Shown piece after piece: positions 35,401 through 45,949 of a stretch of 64,000 nucleotides of DNA (within the stretch, counting starts at the first letter, position 1; each line of letters opens with the position of its first letter). The position numbers were made by a program, and so were the translations under genes. The DNA is from CAVVUF01 sp963751425 (lineage in GTDB: Bacteria > Chloroflexota > Anaerolineae > Anaerolineales > UBA4823). Location of the stretch: contig CAVVUF010000001.1 in NCBI GenBank assembly GCA_963751425.1, forward strand, positions 2,046,001 through 2,110,000, in the 5' to 3' direction. The notes below the pieces were generated by a model. The model saw nothing but the letters and a program-made list of their open reading frames with translations. It made no database searches and was not told where the DNA came from.

Positions 35401-38400
35401 CCCGGTGGAGGTCACCGCCTCGCGCCTGGAGTGGAAATACAGCGGCAGCAACTGGTCGCAAGAAGCAGTCGATACCCAGACCTGCAAGCTGGGCTCACAG
35501 GCAGAGCCCGTCACCTGCACCTTCCAGACCCCTGTCGGCGGCACCTACCAGATCACTGCCACCGTCACCGATGAGCAGGGTCGCCAGAACCAGAGCCAGT
35601 TCACCCGCTGGGTCAGCGGAGGCAAGCAGCCTCCCGCCCGCCAGGTGGAGCAGGAGCAGGTCACCCTGATCCCCGACAAGGAAACCTACCAGCCCGGCGA
35701 TACCGCCCACATCCTGGTGCAGTCTCCCTTCAGCCCGGCGGAAGGCTTGCTGACGGTCAGCCGCAGCGGCATCCTCTACACCCAGCGCTTTGCGATCGAA
35801 GACGGCACGGCCACCCTATCGGTGCCCATCGAGGAGAAATATATCCCCAACCTGAACATCCAGGTCGACCTGGTCGGCTCGGCGCCGCGCCTCGACGATC
35901 AAGGCCAGCAGATCCCCGATGCAGCGCCGCGCCCGGCCTTTGCCACCGGGCAGCTCAACCTGAAGATCCCACCCTTGCAGCGCAGCCTCTCCCTGCAGGT
36001 CAAGCCAGACCGTTCCGAGCTGGAACCGGGCGGAGAGACGACCCTGAATCTCACCCTGAAGGATGCCGCCGGGCAGCCTGTCTCCGGCGCAGAGCTGGCT
36101 GTGGTGGTGGTTGACGAGGCCATCCTGGCCCTGAGCAATTACCAGCTTGCCGATCCGTTGGGCGTCTTCTACACCGACCGCCCTGCCGACCTGTCCAGCC
36201 TCTACAGCCGCTCCAGCATCATCCTGGCCAATCCCCAGGACATGGAGCAGCAAGTTAGCCGCCAGGCTGCAGACCAGGCTGTCCAGAAGGAAATGATCAT
36301 GGAAGCACCCGCCATGGCCGCCATGCCCACCATGACCGCTAGCGCTGAAATGAAAGGCGCAAATGAAGGGGCTGCTTCAACGCCCATCACCGTGCGCTCG
36401 GACTTCAACCCGCTGGCTCTCTTTGCACCCACTGTGCGCACCGGCGCGGACGGCAAAGCCAGCGTGCCGATAAAGCTGCCCGATAACCTGACCCGCTACC
36501 GGGTCATGGTGGTAGCTGTCGATCAATCGGGGCGCCAGTATGGGTCGGGCGAATCGAACCTGGTTGCCCGCCTGCCCCTCATGGTGCGCCCCTCCGCCCC
36601 GCGCTTCCTGAACTTCGGCGACTCCTTCGAGCTGCCCGTCTTGCTCCAAAACCAGACCGGCGACCCGATCGAGGTCGATGTGGTCGTCCAGGGCAGCAAC
36701 ATCCACCTGGTCGACCTGGAAGCAGCGGATGGGTCGTTCTCAGATCAAGTTGGCCTGCGCATCTACCGTTCCAGCGCGCGACCGGGTTGAAGTGCGCTTC
36801 CCCGTCCAGACAGATATGGCCGGCACGGCCCGCTTCCAGATCGCTGCCGCATCCGGGGCTTACGCTGACGCCGTCACCATCGAGCTGCCCGTCTATACCC
36901 CGGCCACCACCGAAGCCTTTGCCACCTACGGTGTCATCGATAACGGCGCCATCGCCCAGCCGGTGCTCGCTCCCAGTGATGTCTTCCCGCAGTACGGCGG
37001 CCTGGAGGTCACCACCTCCTCCACCGCCCTGCAGGCCCTCACCGATGCTGTCTTGTACCTGGTCTCCTACCCCTTCGAGTGCACCGAGCAGATCGCCTCG
37101 CGCGTCCTGGCGGTGGCCGCCCTGCGCGATGTCCTGACCGCCTTCAATGCAGATGGCTTGCCCTCCCCCGCGGCCATGCAGGCCTCTGTCCAGGCGGATA
37201 TCGAGAGGCTGCGCAGCCTGCAGAATGACGACGGCGGCTTCCCCTACTGGCGCCACGGGCAGGAATCCATCCCCTTCAATACCATCCATGTCGCCCATGC
37301 CCTGCAGCGTGCTGAGAGCAAGGGTTTTGAAGTTCCCGAAGAAATGCAGCAGTATGTCCTCGCCTACCTGCAGCAGATCGAGAGCTACTACCCCTCCTGG
37401 TACGGGCAGAACACCCGCTGGACGCTCTCCGCCTACGCCCTCTATGTGCGTGACCTGATGGGAGACAGCGACCCCGATAAGGCCCTCAAGCTGTATGATG
37501 AAGCCGGGCTGGAGAACCTCTCCCTGGATGCCATCGGCTGGCTGTGGCAGGTGCTCAGCGACTCTCCCTCTGCCGCCTCCCAGGTGGAGGAGATCCGCCG
37601 CTACGTCAACAACCACGCCGTCGAGACCGCCGGAGCCGCCAACTTCACCACTGATTACGACGATCAGAACTACCTCCTGCTGGGCTCGGACCGGCGCACG
37701 GACGCCATCCTGCTGGATGCCATGCTCAACGACACCCCGGATAACGACCTGATCCCCAAGCTGGTCAACGGCTTGCTGGCGCACAGCACCAACGGGCGCT
37801 GGAATAACACCCAGGAGAACGTCTTTGTCCTGGTTGCCCTCGACCGCTACTTCAACACCTTCGAAGCCCAAACGCCCGACTTCGTGGCCCGCATCTGGCT
37901 GGGTGAAGCCTATGCCGGCGACCACACCTACAGCGGCTACTCCACCGACACCCACGAGACCCTCGTCCCCATGAATTACCTGGTGGACCCCTCCCTGGGC
38001 GGCGGCGGGACGCAGGACCTGATCCTGAGCAAGGAAGGCACCGGGCGGCTATACTACCGCTTGGGCATGAAATATGCCCCCACCGACCTGCAGCTCGATG
38101 CGCTCGATATGGGTTTCGTCGTCATGCGCACCTACAATGCGGTGGACGACCCCGCCGACGTATCGATCGATGAAGACGGCGTCTGGCACATCAAAGCCGG
38201 GGCGCGCGTGCGGGTGCGCCTGACCATGGTCGCCACGAACCGCCGCTACCACGTGGCGCTGTCGACCCGCTCCCCGCCGGCCTGGAGATCGTCAACCCAG
38301 AGCTGGAAGTCTCCGGCAGCACCCCCCAGGACCCGGACAGCTCCAGCTACCGCTACGGCTGGTGGTGGTGGGGCACCTGGTACGAGCACCAAAATTTGCG

Positions 38401-38575
38401 CGACGAACGCGCCGAAGCCTTCACCTCCCTGCTGTGGGACGGCGTCTACGAATACTCCTACATCGCCCGCGCCACCACCCCCGGCACCTTCATCGTGCCC
38501 CCCGCCAAGGCCGAGGAAATGTACTCGCCCGAGGTCTTCGGTCGCAGCGCCAGCGATGTGGTGGTGGTGAAGTAA
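32439..38575 (+). CDS. Bacterial alpha-2-macroglobulin lipoprotein, three single-site frameshifts
   Basis: This is a protease-trapping defence protein of about 2,045 residues, tethered outside the cytoplasmic membrane. The signal peptide ends in the lipobox LSAGGC. A Thr/Pro/Gln-rich linker is followed by Ig-like MG domains (FVNITFNQPM; MYRPGEEVHVKGWLRR; LEPGGETTLNLTLKD), the A2M region (NPLALFAPTVRTGADGKA) and the thioester-bearing helical domain. The thioester CTEQ is intact at 37080-37091 (YPFECTEQIASRV). The frame breaks near 35345 (one C missing), near 36780 (a CG-repeat region) and near 38262 (one G missing), yet sequence on both sides matches the family and the gene ends normally (SDVVVVK) at 38575. 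I noticed no nonsense change, so consensus error is plausible. The ATG at 32439 follows GAAGGTGG. The usual partner PBP1C is not in the window. Confidence 0.88.
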
Positions 38576-38598
38576 GACCAAAGAATTATTTTCTACAG

Positions 38599-38638
38599 AG
38601 CACTCCCAGGAAAATCAAGACCTGGGAGTGCTTTTTTT
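38599..38638 (+). terminator. Rho-independent terminator after the alpha-2-macroglobulin gene
   Basis: A perfect 12-bp stem (AGCACTCCCAGG / CCTGGGAGTGCT) with a ten-base AT-rich loop is followed by seven T. It begins 24 bases after the stop codon. Confidence 0.93.
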
Positions 38639-38639
38639 C

Positions 38640-38844
38640 TCTCTTGTTGGAGTTTACTTTACCTGTTATCCTGAGGCAGCGTACTTTGCTGCTGAAGGAT
38701 CCCTGATGCTTTCCTTATCCGCAGAGGTGATGCCGGGATTCGTGTTACAGGGGTCTCCGGGTAAAACTCGCCGTCACCCTCCCTTTCTGGGCAAGTCCCT
38801 TGTCCTCAGTGCAACGAAGGAACATGGGTAAGGCAATTTCCAAG
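38640..38844. other. Intergenic stretch with CCTGAG...GAAGGA-type repeat fragments
   Basis: No gene is seen here. Two fragments of the pattern ATCCTGAGgnAGCG...GAAGGATC (38666-38703) and CCTCAGTGCAACGAAGGAAC (38801-38822) recall a short interspersed repeat; a related piece (CCTGAGTGGAACAAAGGAG) lies at 46861-46879. Confidence 0.4.
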
Positions 38845-39709
38845 TTAGGGATTACCTACCGAAAGAATTGCCGCATAGCTCAAATCGGTGTAAATTAAAT
38901 TTTCTTCGTCCGAATTTCCAGAGGTTTCTACAATACTGTCGTTTGTTTCCATCAAAGTTACCCAATTATTTCCCACCAGCACACCATTGAACCAGATCCC
39001 GCCACCTGAATCCCCGGGTTGGATCGGCTGCCCGTCCAGGCTGCGCAGGCGATAAGCCGGCAGACCCTTATAGGTGATGATCTCTTCAATCACCGCCTGG
39101 AGGATTGTGGCCATCTCTCTGGCGGGATTCTCCCGATAAACCACATCCACGGTCTCACCTGCCGCCATCTGAGGGATAGAGTCCATGCTGGCAGGGGCTA
39201 ATTGGTCAGCAAAATCCTGTGGGAGTTCTGAGCGCCAGGGTACCGGCATCCTGGTAAACGATCCATGACTTGAACTCGTAACCAAGGATGGGTAAGATTA
39301 TCTGATTGTCGGCATTCCGAAATTCTACAAGGCTTACATCCTGCAATAGTTCCCCCCAATGGTTATGGGTTACTAGCAGAATTTCATTATTAAGACGAAT
39401 GATTGATCCCATCCCTAAGCCGATGATCAAGTCCGCCCCGATTATATTTTGTTCCTTGGGTGCTTGCATCCTGATCAGGAGCGTGGCGCTGCGGATTTTG
39501 GCAATCTCTGCCTCCCGGTCGGGGCGAGGATCTTCTGTGATGTTACTGCTTGGGTAAGATGATTTATTTGGATTTTTTTCGTAAATTCCTTTTGGGATGA
39601 GAATCTCAGTCTTCGGTTGTGTAGAACCATAAACCAGGCCGCAGGATGTTTGCGAAAGTAAAACGGTAATCAGCAGTATTCCAATCCAGATTGAGTGTTT
39701 GTTCTTCAT
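38845..39709 (-). CDS. Trypsin-like serine protease lipoprotein, one frameshift
   Basis: This is an extracytoplasmic protein of about 285 residues. The signal peptide ends in a lipobox (VLLSQTSC), so it is lipid-anchored. The trypsin-fold triad is recognisable: His in LLVTHNHWG, Asp in YQDAGTLAL and Ser in QPGDSGGGIWFNGVLVGNNW. The frame changes once near 39240, where GTLALR passes into SELPQDFADQL. It is divergent from the SARP-type regulator, with a 257-base shared upstream region. It is unlike HtrA (no PDZ domain) and the target is unknown. Confidence 0.72.
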
Positions 39710-39773
39710 TCCAGCCTTTCCTTTCGTCCGTCAGCGACCCTTGAACTTGGGCCTGTTTAAAGGGTAGCAAGCC

Positions 39774-39820
39774 AGCGTTATAAGGAAATTTCAGCGGCGT
39801 GAATGAAGCGTTATAGGAGC
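39774..39820. promoter_or_regulatory. Direct repeats between protease and SARP regulator genes
   Basis: AGCGTTATAAGGAA (39774-39787) recurs as AGCGTTATAGGAGC (39807-39820), 33 bases apart, about three helical turns. They lie in the divergent upstream region of the lipoprotein protease and the SARP/STAND regulator. SARP-type proteins are known to bind direct repeats near promoters; that these are such sites is inference. Confidence 0.35.
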
Positions 39821-39868
39821 GTGAAAGATTGGGCTTTTGCGGAATTGACTAGGAAATTGATCAGAATG

Positions 39869-39896
39869 TAGACATTCGGGTGGAAAATGCTACAAT
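39869..39896 (+). promoter_or_regulatory. Probable promoter of the SARP/STAND regulator gene
   Basis: TAGACA (39869-39874) and TACAAT (39891-39896) are spaced by 16 bases, each one mismatch from the sigma-70 consensus. The start codon at 39967 lies about 70 bases downstream, after a GGAGG site at 39956. Confidence 0.5.
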
Positions 39897-39966
39897 AGAT
39901 AAGAGGCAATCAACCCGTTCTCATCATTTCTCGCTAGAGGCTGGATTGGATAGCAGGAGGGTGAAC

Positions 39967-42900
39967 ATGAGGTGCTTAGCGCTGCACTCATTGGGGGCTT
40001 TCGAAGCGATCCTGGATGGGAAACCGATCACCGGCTTCAAGACCGAAAAAGCCCGGGCTTTGCTGGCCTATCTGGCAGTGGAGCGGGAGCGTGCCCACCG
40101 GCGGCAGAGCCTGGTGGGGTTATTGTGGCCTGATTACCCTGAAAGCTCGGCGTGTGCCAACCTGCGCCAGGTGCTGACCAACTTGCGCCAGGTTCTAAAG
40201 GATGATGATAATCAGATCCCTTACCTCTTGGTGGAAGGGGAGACGATCCAGCTCAACCCGGAGAGCGACTGCTGGCTGGATGTGGCGGAATTCGAAAGGT
40301 TGGCAGCGGGGGCTGACACTACTGATCTGGTATCGGCGATTGCCTTATACCGAGGGAGTTTCCTGGACGGTTTCTCTTTAAAGGACAGCCCGGAATTCGA
40401 CAACTGGACATCCGTCTTGCGCGAGCACCACCAGGGCATGGCCTCGGCTGCCCTGGGGAGGCTGGCGGAGGGATATGAGCAGAGACAGAATTACGAGAAA
40501 GCGCTTGGTTATGCGCGCAAGCGCTTGGAGATGGAACCCTGGCAGGAGCAGGCCCACCGCCAGCTGATGCACCTGCTGGCGCTGAAAGGGCAGCGCCCGG
40601 AAGCATTGGCGCAGTATGAGGCTTGCCGGAAAGCTCTGAGAGGAGAGCTGGGTGTCGAACCCTCGGCTGAAACGCTCCAGCTATATGAGAGAATTCGCGA
40701 CAGCCAGCTATCTGAGCCTGCGCCCGCCAAAGCCCATCCTAACAGCCTACCCGCCCAGCTCACCCGCTTCATCGGTCGTCAGCAAGAATGCAATCAGGTG
40801 AAGGGATTACTTTCTCAAAACCGCCTGGTGACGCTGATCGGCCCAGGTGGGGTGGGCAAGACCCGTGTAACATTAAAGGTTGCAGAAGAAGTCCTGACGG
40901 CATACACCTATGGGGTCTGGTATGTTGAATTAGCCTCCATCGTTGATCCAGATCTGGTTCCCCAAACCGTCGCGGCGGCACTGGGTTTGCGCGTTGATCA
41001 GGGGAACTCCGATCATTGACCTGTTGATCCGATACCTCGGAACGAAGCATATTTTGATCTTGTTGGATAACTGCGAGCATTTGGTTGAAGCTTGTGCCTC
41101 CTTCGTGGACCGCCTGCTACAAGTGTGTTCCAAACTGAAATTTCTCGTATCCAGCCGTGAAGCATTGGGCGTTCCTGGAGAAGCAGTTTATCGAATGCCA
41201 TCGATGTCGCTGCCTGACCTGCAAAAACAGCAGAATAAAGAGAATTTAATGCCCAGTGAGGCTGTGGAGTTGTTCCTGGATCGCGCCCATGGTGTCATGC
41301 CAGGTTTTGAAATCTCAGATGGCAATGCAAGCGTGATAGCCCAAATTTGCAGAAGGCTGGATGGCATCCCCTTGGCACTCGAGCTGGCTGCTGTACGGCT
41401 AGATATGCTGACCACTGAGCAGCTATTTCAGCGTCTTGATCATGCTTTTCGCCTGTTAACCGGTGGAGCACGCACGGCGCTGCCTCGCCAGCAGACGCTG
41501 CGAGCGACGATCGATTGGAGTTACCAGTTGCTTTTGGAGCATGAGCGCCTGCTGCTGCTGCGTCTTTCGGCTTCGCCGGCGGTTTCACGCTCGAAGGAGC
41601 GGAGACGATCTGCAGTGGAAATGGATTGGATGAGGAGGATTTCTTCGAGGCATTGGCTTCACTGGTCAATAAATCCTTAGTCAGCGTGGAGCGGAGCCAG
41701 GGTCAGGAAGCGCGCTACCGGCTGCTCGAAACCGTGCGCCAGTACGCCCGCGAAAAGCTATACGATTCCGGCGAAAGTGTGACACTTCGTGACCGTCATC
41801 TTGCTTATTATGTACAATTTGCGGAGACTGGATATAAAAAGTTGATGACCGAGAAGCGGTTAGAATGGACGAAGCAGTTGACCGAGGAATTGGATAACCT
41901 ACGCGCCGCCGTAGATTGGGCTTATACGGGGGGAGAGGATTTTGAAAGTGGGTTTAAGGATCGCGGCTGCGCTGGGCTTCCGCTTTATGCTATCCCAAGG
42001 GTATTTGGAGGAGGCGACGCGTTGGATTAGAACAGGTTTAGCGGCAGTCAATTCCGCAAAAATACCTGATCTGCTGCGTGTCAGGGCTTTGATCGCGCTG
42101 GAAGGGTTGTTTAGATTTTCTCATGGGTTTACGGAAGAAGGATCAGCATTGCTGGAGGAGGCGATCCAGCTTTGCCGTATAATAGGTTCACAGGCAAATC
42201 CTGAACGGGTTTATGCATTGGGTAATTTGTCAGGTTACAAAAAAGAGCATAAAGAATTAGAAGCTTTATGGAAGGATGCTTTGGAGTTCGCCTCTGACCT
42301 TGACCATGAATCCATCTGGATACATGCCGATCTCTTGCAGGAAATAGCCACACAAGAAAATATTTTAGGTAATGTAAATGCTGCGTGCCAATATGCAGAG
42401 GCGGCCTTGCGATTGTTCAGCCCTGAAGGTTGTTGGGATCGGTGGTCCAGCGCTACGGTTTATGATAGGTTAGCCTACTGTGCATTTTCTCAGGGAAAAA
42501 ATTCCGAGAGTCGTGTATACAGAATGAAGGCACTTGCCCTTCACCAGGAATCTGGGAGACAATGTCGGATTCTGCAAACGCATCCTGTGGTCTAGCCTTG
42601 CAATTGAACTACCAGGGAGTGTTTGACGAAGCGGTTTACCACAATGATCGTGCGCTGCGAACATGGCATTTTGTAGGAAATGAAAGATTTGCATCCTGTC
42701 ATATTGCATTTCTGGGAATCATCCTGGCAAATATCGGCAGCCGACAGGAAGTTCAAAAAAGCAAGCAATGCTTCACCCAGGCGGTGGCTTTATTGAGTAT
42801 TGCAGATACGCAATATCCTCCGGACGATGAGATGTTAGGTTATTATCGATTTACGAATCGTTCAGTAAGGCGGAACAAATTTTACACACTCATCTTAGCT

Positions 42901-43004
42901 CGGAGGATTACGCTGCAGCTTGGGCCGAAGGCCAATCGATGACTCTCGAGGAGGAGATTGACCTGGCAGCGAAGATCGCCGAAGCGTGGAATATCCAAGC
43001 GTGA
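39967..43004 (+). pseudogene. SARP (BTAD)-STAND-TPR transcriptional regulator, multiply frameshifted
   Basis: This is an AfsR-like activator of about 1,010 residues as designed. It has an OmpR-type DNA-binding domain (LHSLGAFEAILDGKPI; KARALLAYLAVE; SLVGLLWPDYPE), a BTAD helical domain (YEKALGYARKRLEMEPWQEQ), a STAND ATPase (Walker A LIGPGGVGKTR, Walker B HILILLDNCEHL) and a TPR-like tail ending EAWNIQA at 43004. The start at 39967 has a GGAGGG site. Frame changes occur near 41005 (GGG to GGGG), 41577 (one T lost), 41952 (TT to TTT), 42580 and 42865, all resembling one-base slips with no nonsense change noticed. It is unreadable as given, but the protein sequence is preserved in pieces, so either recent inactivation or consensus errors apply. 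Confidence 0.82.
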
Positions 43005-43225
43005 CTGCCTTTGATGTTTGAATTAAAGCCGTATCCAATGGTGTGTTTCACCGGATTCCACACCAGCTTTATCATCTTTACCTCCAGCTGCTAATCGCTA
43101 TGGGAGTTCTGCAGAGAAGCCACCTGCTGCCGCCTACCTCTACTTAGATGAATTTGGTGGTGGGTGAAATCTCGCTGGATCGCTCCACGAGCGATCTCGA
43201 GACCCGAGCTGCACTGGGATAAAAA

Positions 43226-43309
43226 GCATTCGCAGCTGCCGTAAAAGGTGAGAGGGCCATGACCGTCGAGCAGGCTATCGAGTACGCCAGGCAGAAATAC
43301 CAGACCTGA
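43226..43309 (+). pseudogene. C-terminal remnant of a second SARP/LuxR-type TPR regulator
   Basis: This short open piece encodes AFAAAVKGERAMTVEQAIEY and ends with TGA. It resembles the last turn of STAND/TPR regulators, the same pattern as YAAAWAEGQSMTLEEEIDLA at the end of the gene just upstream. No upstream part is readable in 43005-43225. It probably marks a decayed tandem copy. The rest of 43310-43565 holds no gene. Confidence 0.45.
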
Positions 43310-43458
43310 TCTTTCCCTTGTAATTGTTACTAGTCAATGCCTAAGGTCTCCTCCACTGCGGAATGAAATCGATTTCTTTCAATAACTTTTTATACTTTTA
43401 CGCCTCATTCCCATCCCATCCCTTTTGTACCCTTCTACTTCAAGAAAATTGAAAATAA

Positions 43459-43509
43459 TTCGTGTTCTTCCGTGAAATCCGTGAGCATTATTATTGTTAA
43501 AAAATCCGC
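43459..43509. repeat. Dispersed repeat copy 2 (ATCCGTG family)
   Basis: This copy shares the 17-base core CCGTGAAATCCGTGAGC and the block TAAAAAATCCGC with 32180-32223. A looser relative (AATCCGTTCAATCCGTC) lies at 47100-47116. All three copies are intergenic. Confidence 0.6.
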
Positions 43510-43565
43510 TCTTTCCCCGATGCTCTTTATCGTCGCTTTCCGATTTTCCCGTATCCATATTTCTT

Positions 43566-45697
43566 CTACACCACCACCCCCGCCGAGCAGGGCGGCAGCA
43601 CGACTACCCCCCTGCTTACTTTTCCATTCCGGGTCGTCCACCAGCCGGTAGCGCTAGCAGCTTGCTCCCACCATTCAACCGCACTTCCAGCCGGACCGTC
43701 CTCTGCTCATCGTAATTCGCCACCACCACCCCATACTTGCCGCTCTTCCGGTTCAAGAAACGGCATATGGGTGGTGATGTTTTCCCTCCAACCGTACCTC
43801 CGCTCCTCTCGTCCCGCAGAACTCCCCCTCCCAGAAGTAATCGTGCAGTTCCGCTGCGCAGCGCATCCATCTGCTTGCCGTACTCCAGCGTCAGCGGGAA
43901 ATCCTCCAGCCGTCCCTTTGAAGTTATACGGCTCGTAGCTGATGATATAGCGGTAGAGCAGGCATTGGTTGAGCATATTGCGGTCGTTGAAGCCCGTCAC
44001 CGCCGTCATATATAGGCCCTCCGGCAGCAAGTAGCGCGACGAGCGGCATATGCTGCTTGTTTTCCGTGCGGTAAGTAAGCCAGGTGGTAAGCCTCCATCT
44101 CCCAGTCGTAGCAGGCTTCCCCGGCGAAAAGGAACTCCGGGTCTGGCTTCTGGCGCTCAACCGCCTGAAGTTCTCGATCAGCTTACGGTCATTGGCGTAG
44201 ACCGGCGCCCCATAGCGGTGACCGTGGTGCGGGATCGAAGCACAGCAGTGCTGGTCCGTGGTGCTGGCATTCGTCGAACAAAATCCCGTCTGCTCCCAGC
44301 GCCAGCGTCTTCTTGAACTCCTCCTCGCAGATGTCGCAGGTAATCTTCGCTCAAAAAACACATCGGGACCAGGCGCTTCGTGTTGATATCCAGGAGCTGT
44401 GTCGCGGTCTGGTACTGGTAGCCGGGGTAATGGTAATAATCGCCATAAGGATCCTTGATTGCCCAGCGTACCAGCTCTTTGCGGAAGCGTTCCGTCGCCC
44501 GGTCCGCCCAGGTGAACTTGGCAAACAGCACCACCTTCACGCCCAGCTTTTGGATGTTGCGATCGCCGCCTGGAGCTCCTCGAAGGTCCCCAGTCGCGAA
44601 TCAGGGTCGTGCGCGGGGTTGCCCTGGTCCTGCCCGCCGTCGTTCCAACCCACCAGCTGGATCGCTTTCACCCCATGCCGGGAGCATTCTTCGCCAACCT
44701 TTACCAGCTCCCGAAAATGAGTGCGCAGCTCGTCTTCCGGCGAATTGATGTGGATTTGCTGCCAGGCATGCGGCTCGCTAGCCCATTGGGGCGGCTGCGC
44801 TGGCTTCATCCAGCCGCTGCGCCAGCATTTATAAATCTCCGCCCCCGTCTGCCAGTCTCCCTGGAAGGGCTCCAGTGCGATCGGCGTGAGCCTCCTGCTT
44901 TCGCCGGGCTGGATGTAGGGCACATGCACTGCTGCGATGCGCGTGGCCACCTCTTTCCCAGAAATGTCCTTCTCTTCAGGCACCCGGCTGTCGATCGAGC
45001 TGCCGTAGCCCGGGCGCAGCTCTGCCAGCCACGCCACCAGCTCTGTGCTAGGAGCGTTGACTCCCAGATAAATTCCCTGGTCCGGCGCGCGCAGCAGCAT
45101 GAACGGCGTCATCGGCGCTCCACAGGCTGCCGGTCCCCCGAGCTGGATCGGATAATCCACCCCGTAGTAGCCGCGTGTATTCTGGAAAGTGGGCCAGAGG
45201 GCGTTTTCGACCGCCGTCCCGTAGCTATAGATAAAACTGCGCAGCCATTCTGCCCCGTGAGGGCGGCTGAAAGTCGCCCAGGTACGGGACAATACACATT
45301 TTCGATCACATAAGGCGAACGGTTTTCAATAGAGGCCGTGAAGATCACCTGCCTCTCATCCAACACGATGCTTAGCACTCAATCGGATTTCCAGCCTGCC
45401 ACCCTTCTCGGAGTTCAAGCCCCTCCCAAGCCAGCCACAGCCCTCCGTCCATCCGGGGCGATCTCCACCTCCCTCAGGCGCTGCTTTTCACCCAGCACGC
45501 GGTTGTTCCGCGGTCCACCGCTCAAGTGCCAATCTCCATCTTGCCGCATCGGCACCAGCAGTTGGAACGAAAGCCCCAGGCTGGGCCGGTCCAGGATCTT
45601 CCAGCCCGTCTCCCGCGCCGTCAAGCCGCATCAGCGCCCCGCTCTCGTGGTCGAATGTCAATTCCAGAGCTTGGTTAGAAAGGGTAAAGGTATTCAT
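43566..45697 (-). pseudogene. DUF6259-family glycoside-hydrolase-like protein, multiply frameshifted
   Basis: This is a cytoplasmic or secreted glycan-acting protein of about 700 residues as designed. The start at 45697 follows GGAGG (MNTFTLSNQALELTFDHESG). The largest open piece (45292-44537) contains AWLRSFIYSYG-like sandwich strands and the barrel motif AIQLVGWNDGGQDQGN with DPRLGTF-like DPDSRLGTFEEL, which I recognise from DUF6259. Later pieces keep VVLFAKFTWADRATERF, GILFDECQHHG-type sequence in shifted frames, and the C-terminal sandwich KYGVVVANYDEQRTVRLEV. At least five frame changes occur (about 45500, 45290, 44540, 44340 and 43900-43750). No signal peptide is seen. DUF6259 is suspected to be a glycosidase; the reaction is unknown. 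Confidence 0.7.
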
Positions 45698-45949
45698 TTT
45701 ATTTACCTCCAAGACAATCCTTCATTGGTTCTCAGATCTTTTCTTGTCGTGTTGGGCGGTGTTCGTTCTTTGAACACTGGCAAAGCGCCTCTGTGACCTT
45801 TCAATCGTGCACAACATATCCTGGGGCACAGCAGGCTTTCTTTTCTTCTCTAAAGATGAGCAAGAATTCGTACAGCTTATACTTGACCAGTATTAGATTA
45901 GCGTGAATTCGCGGAATTCCTTCCATTATACTGATGTTACAATATTCCG

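Noticed and set aside
36579..37955. A 458-codon open frame on the minus strand.
   Set aside because: It is antisense to the alpha-2-macroglobulin gene, is glycine/valine-rich with no family motif, and arises from the GC-rich codons of the real gene.
32439..38575. Programmed frameshifting was considered for the three breaks of the alpha-2-macroglobulin gene.
   Set aside because: The sites show no slippery heptamer followed by a clear structure, and three programmed shifts in one gene would be without precedent.
38845..43004. A defence system built from the protease and STAND ATPase.
   Set aside because: The ATPase has a SARP DNA-binding and BTAD domain, which marks a transcription factor, and no known defence effector is fused or adjacent.
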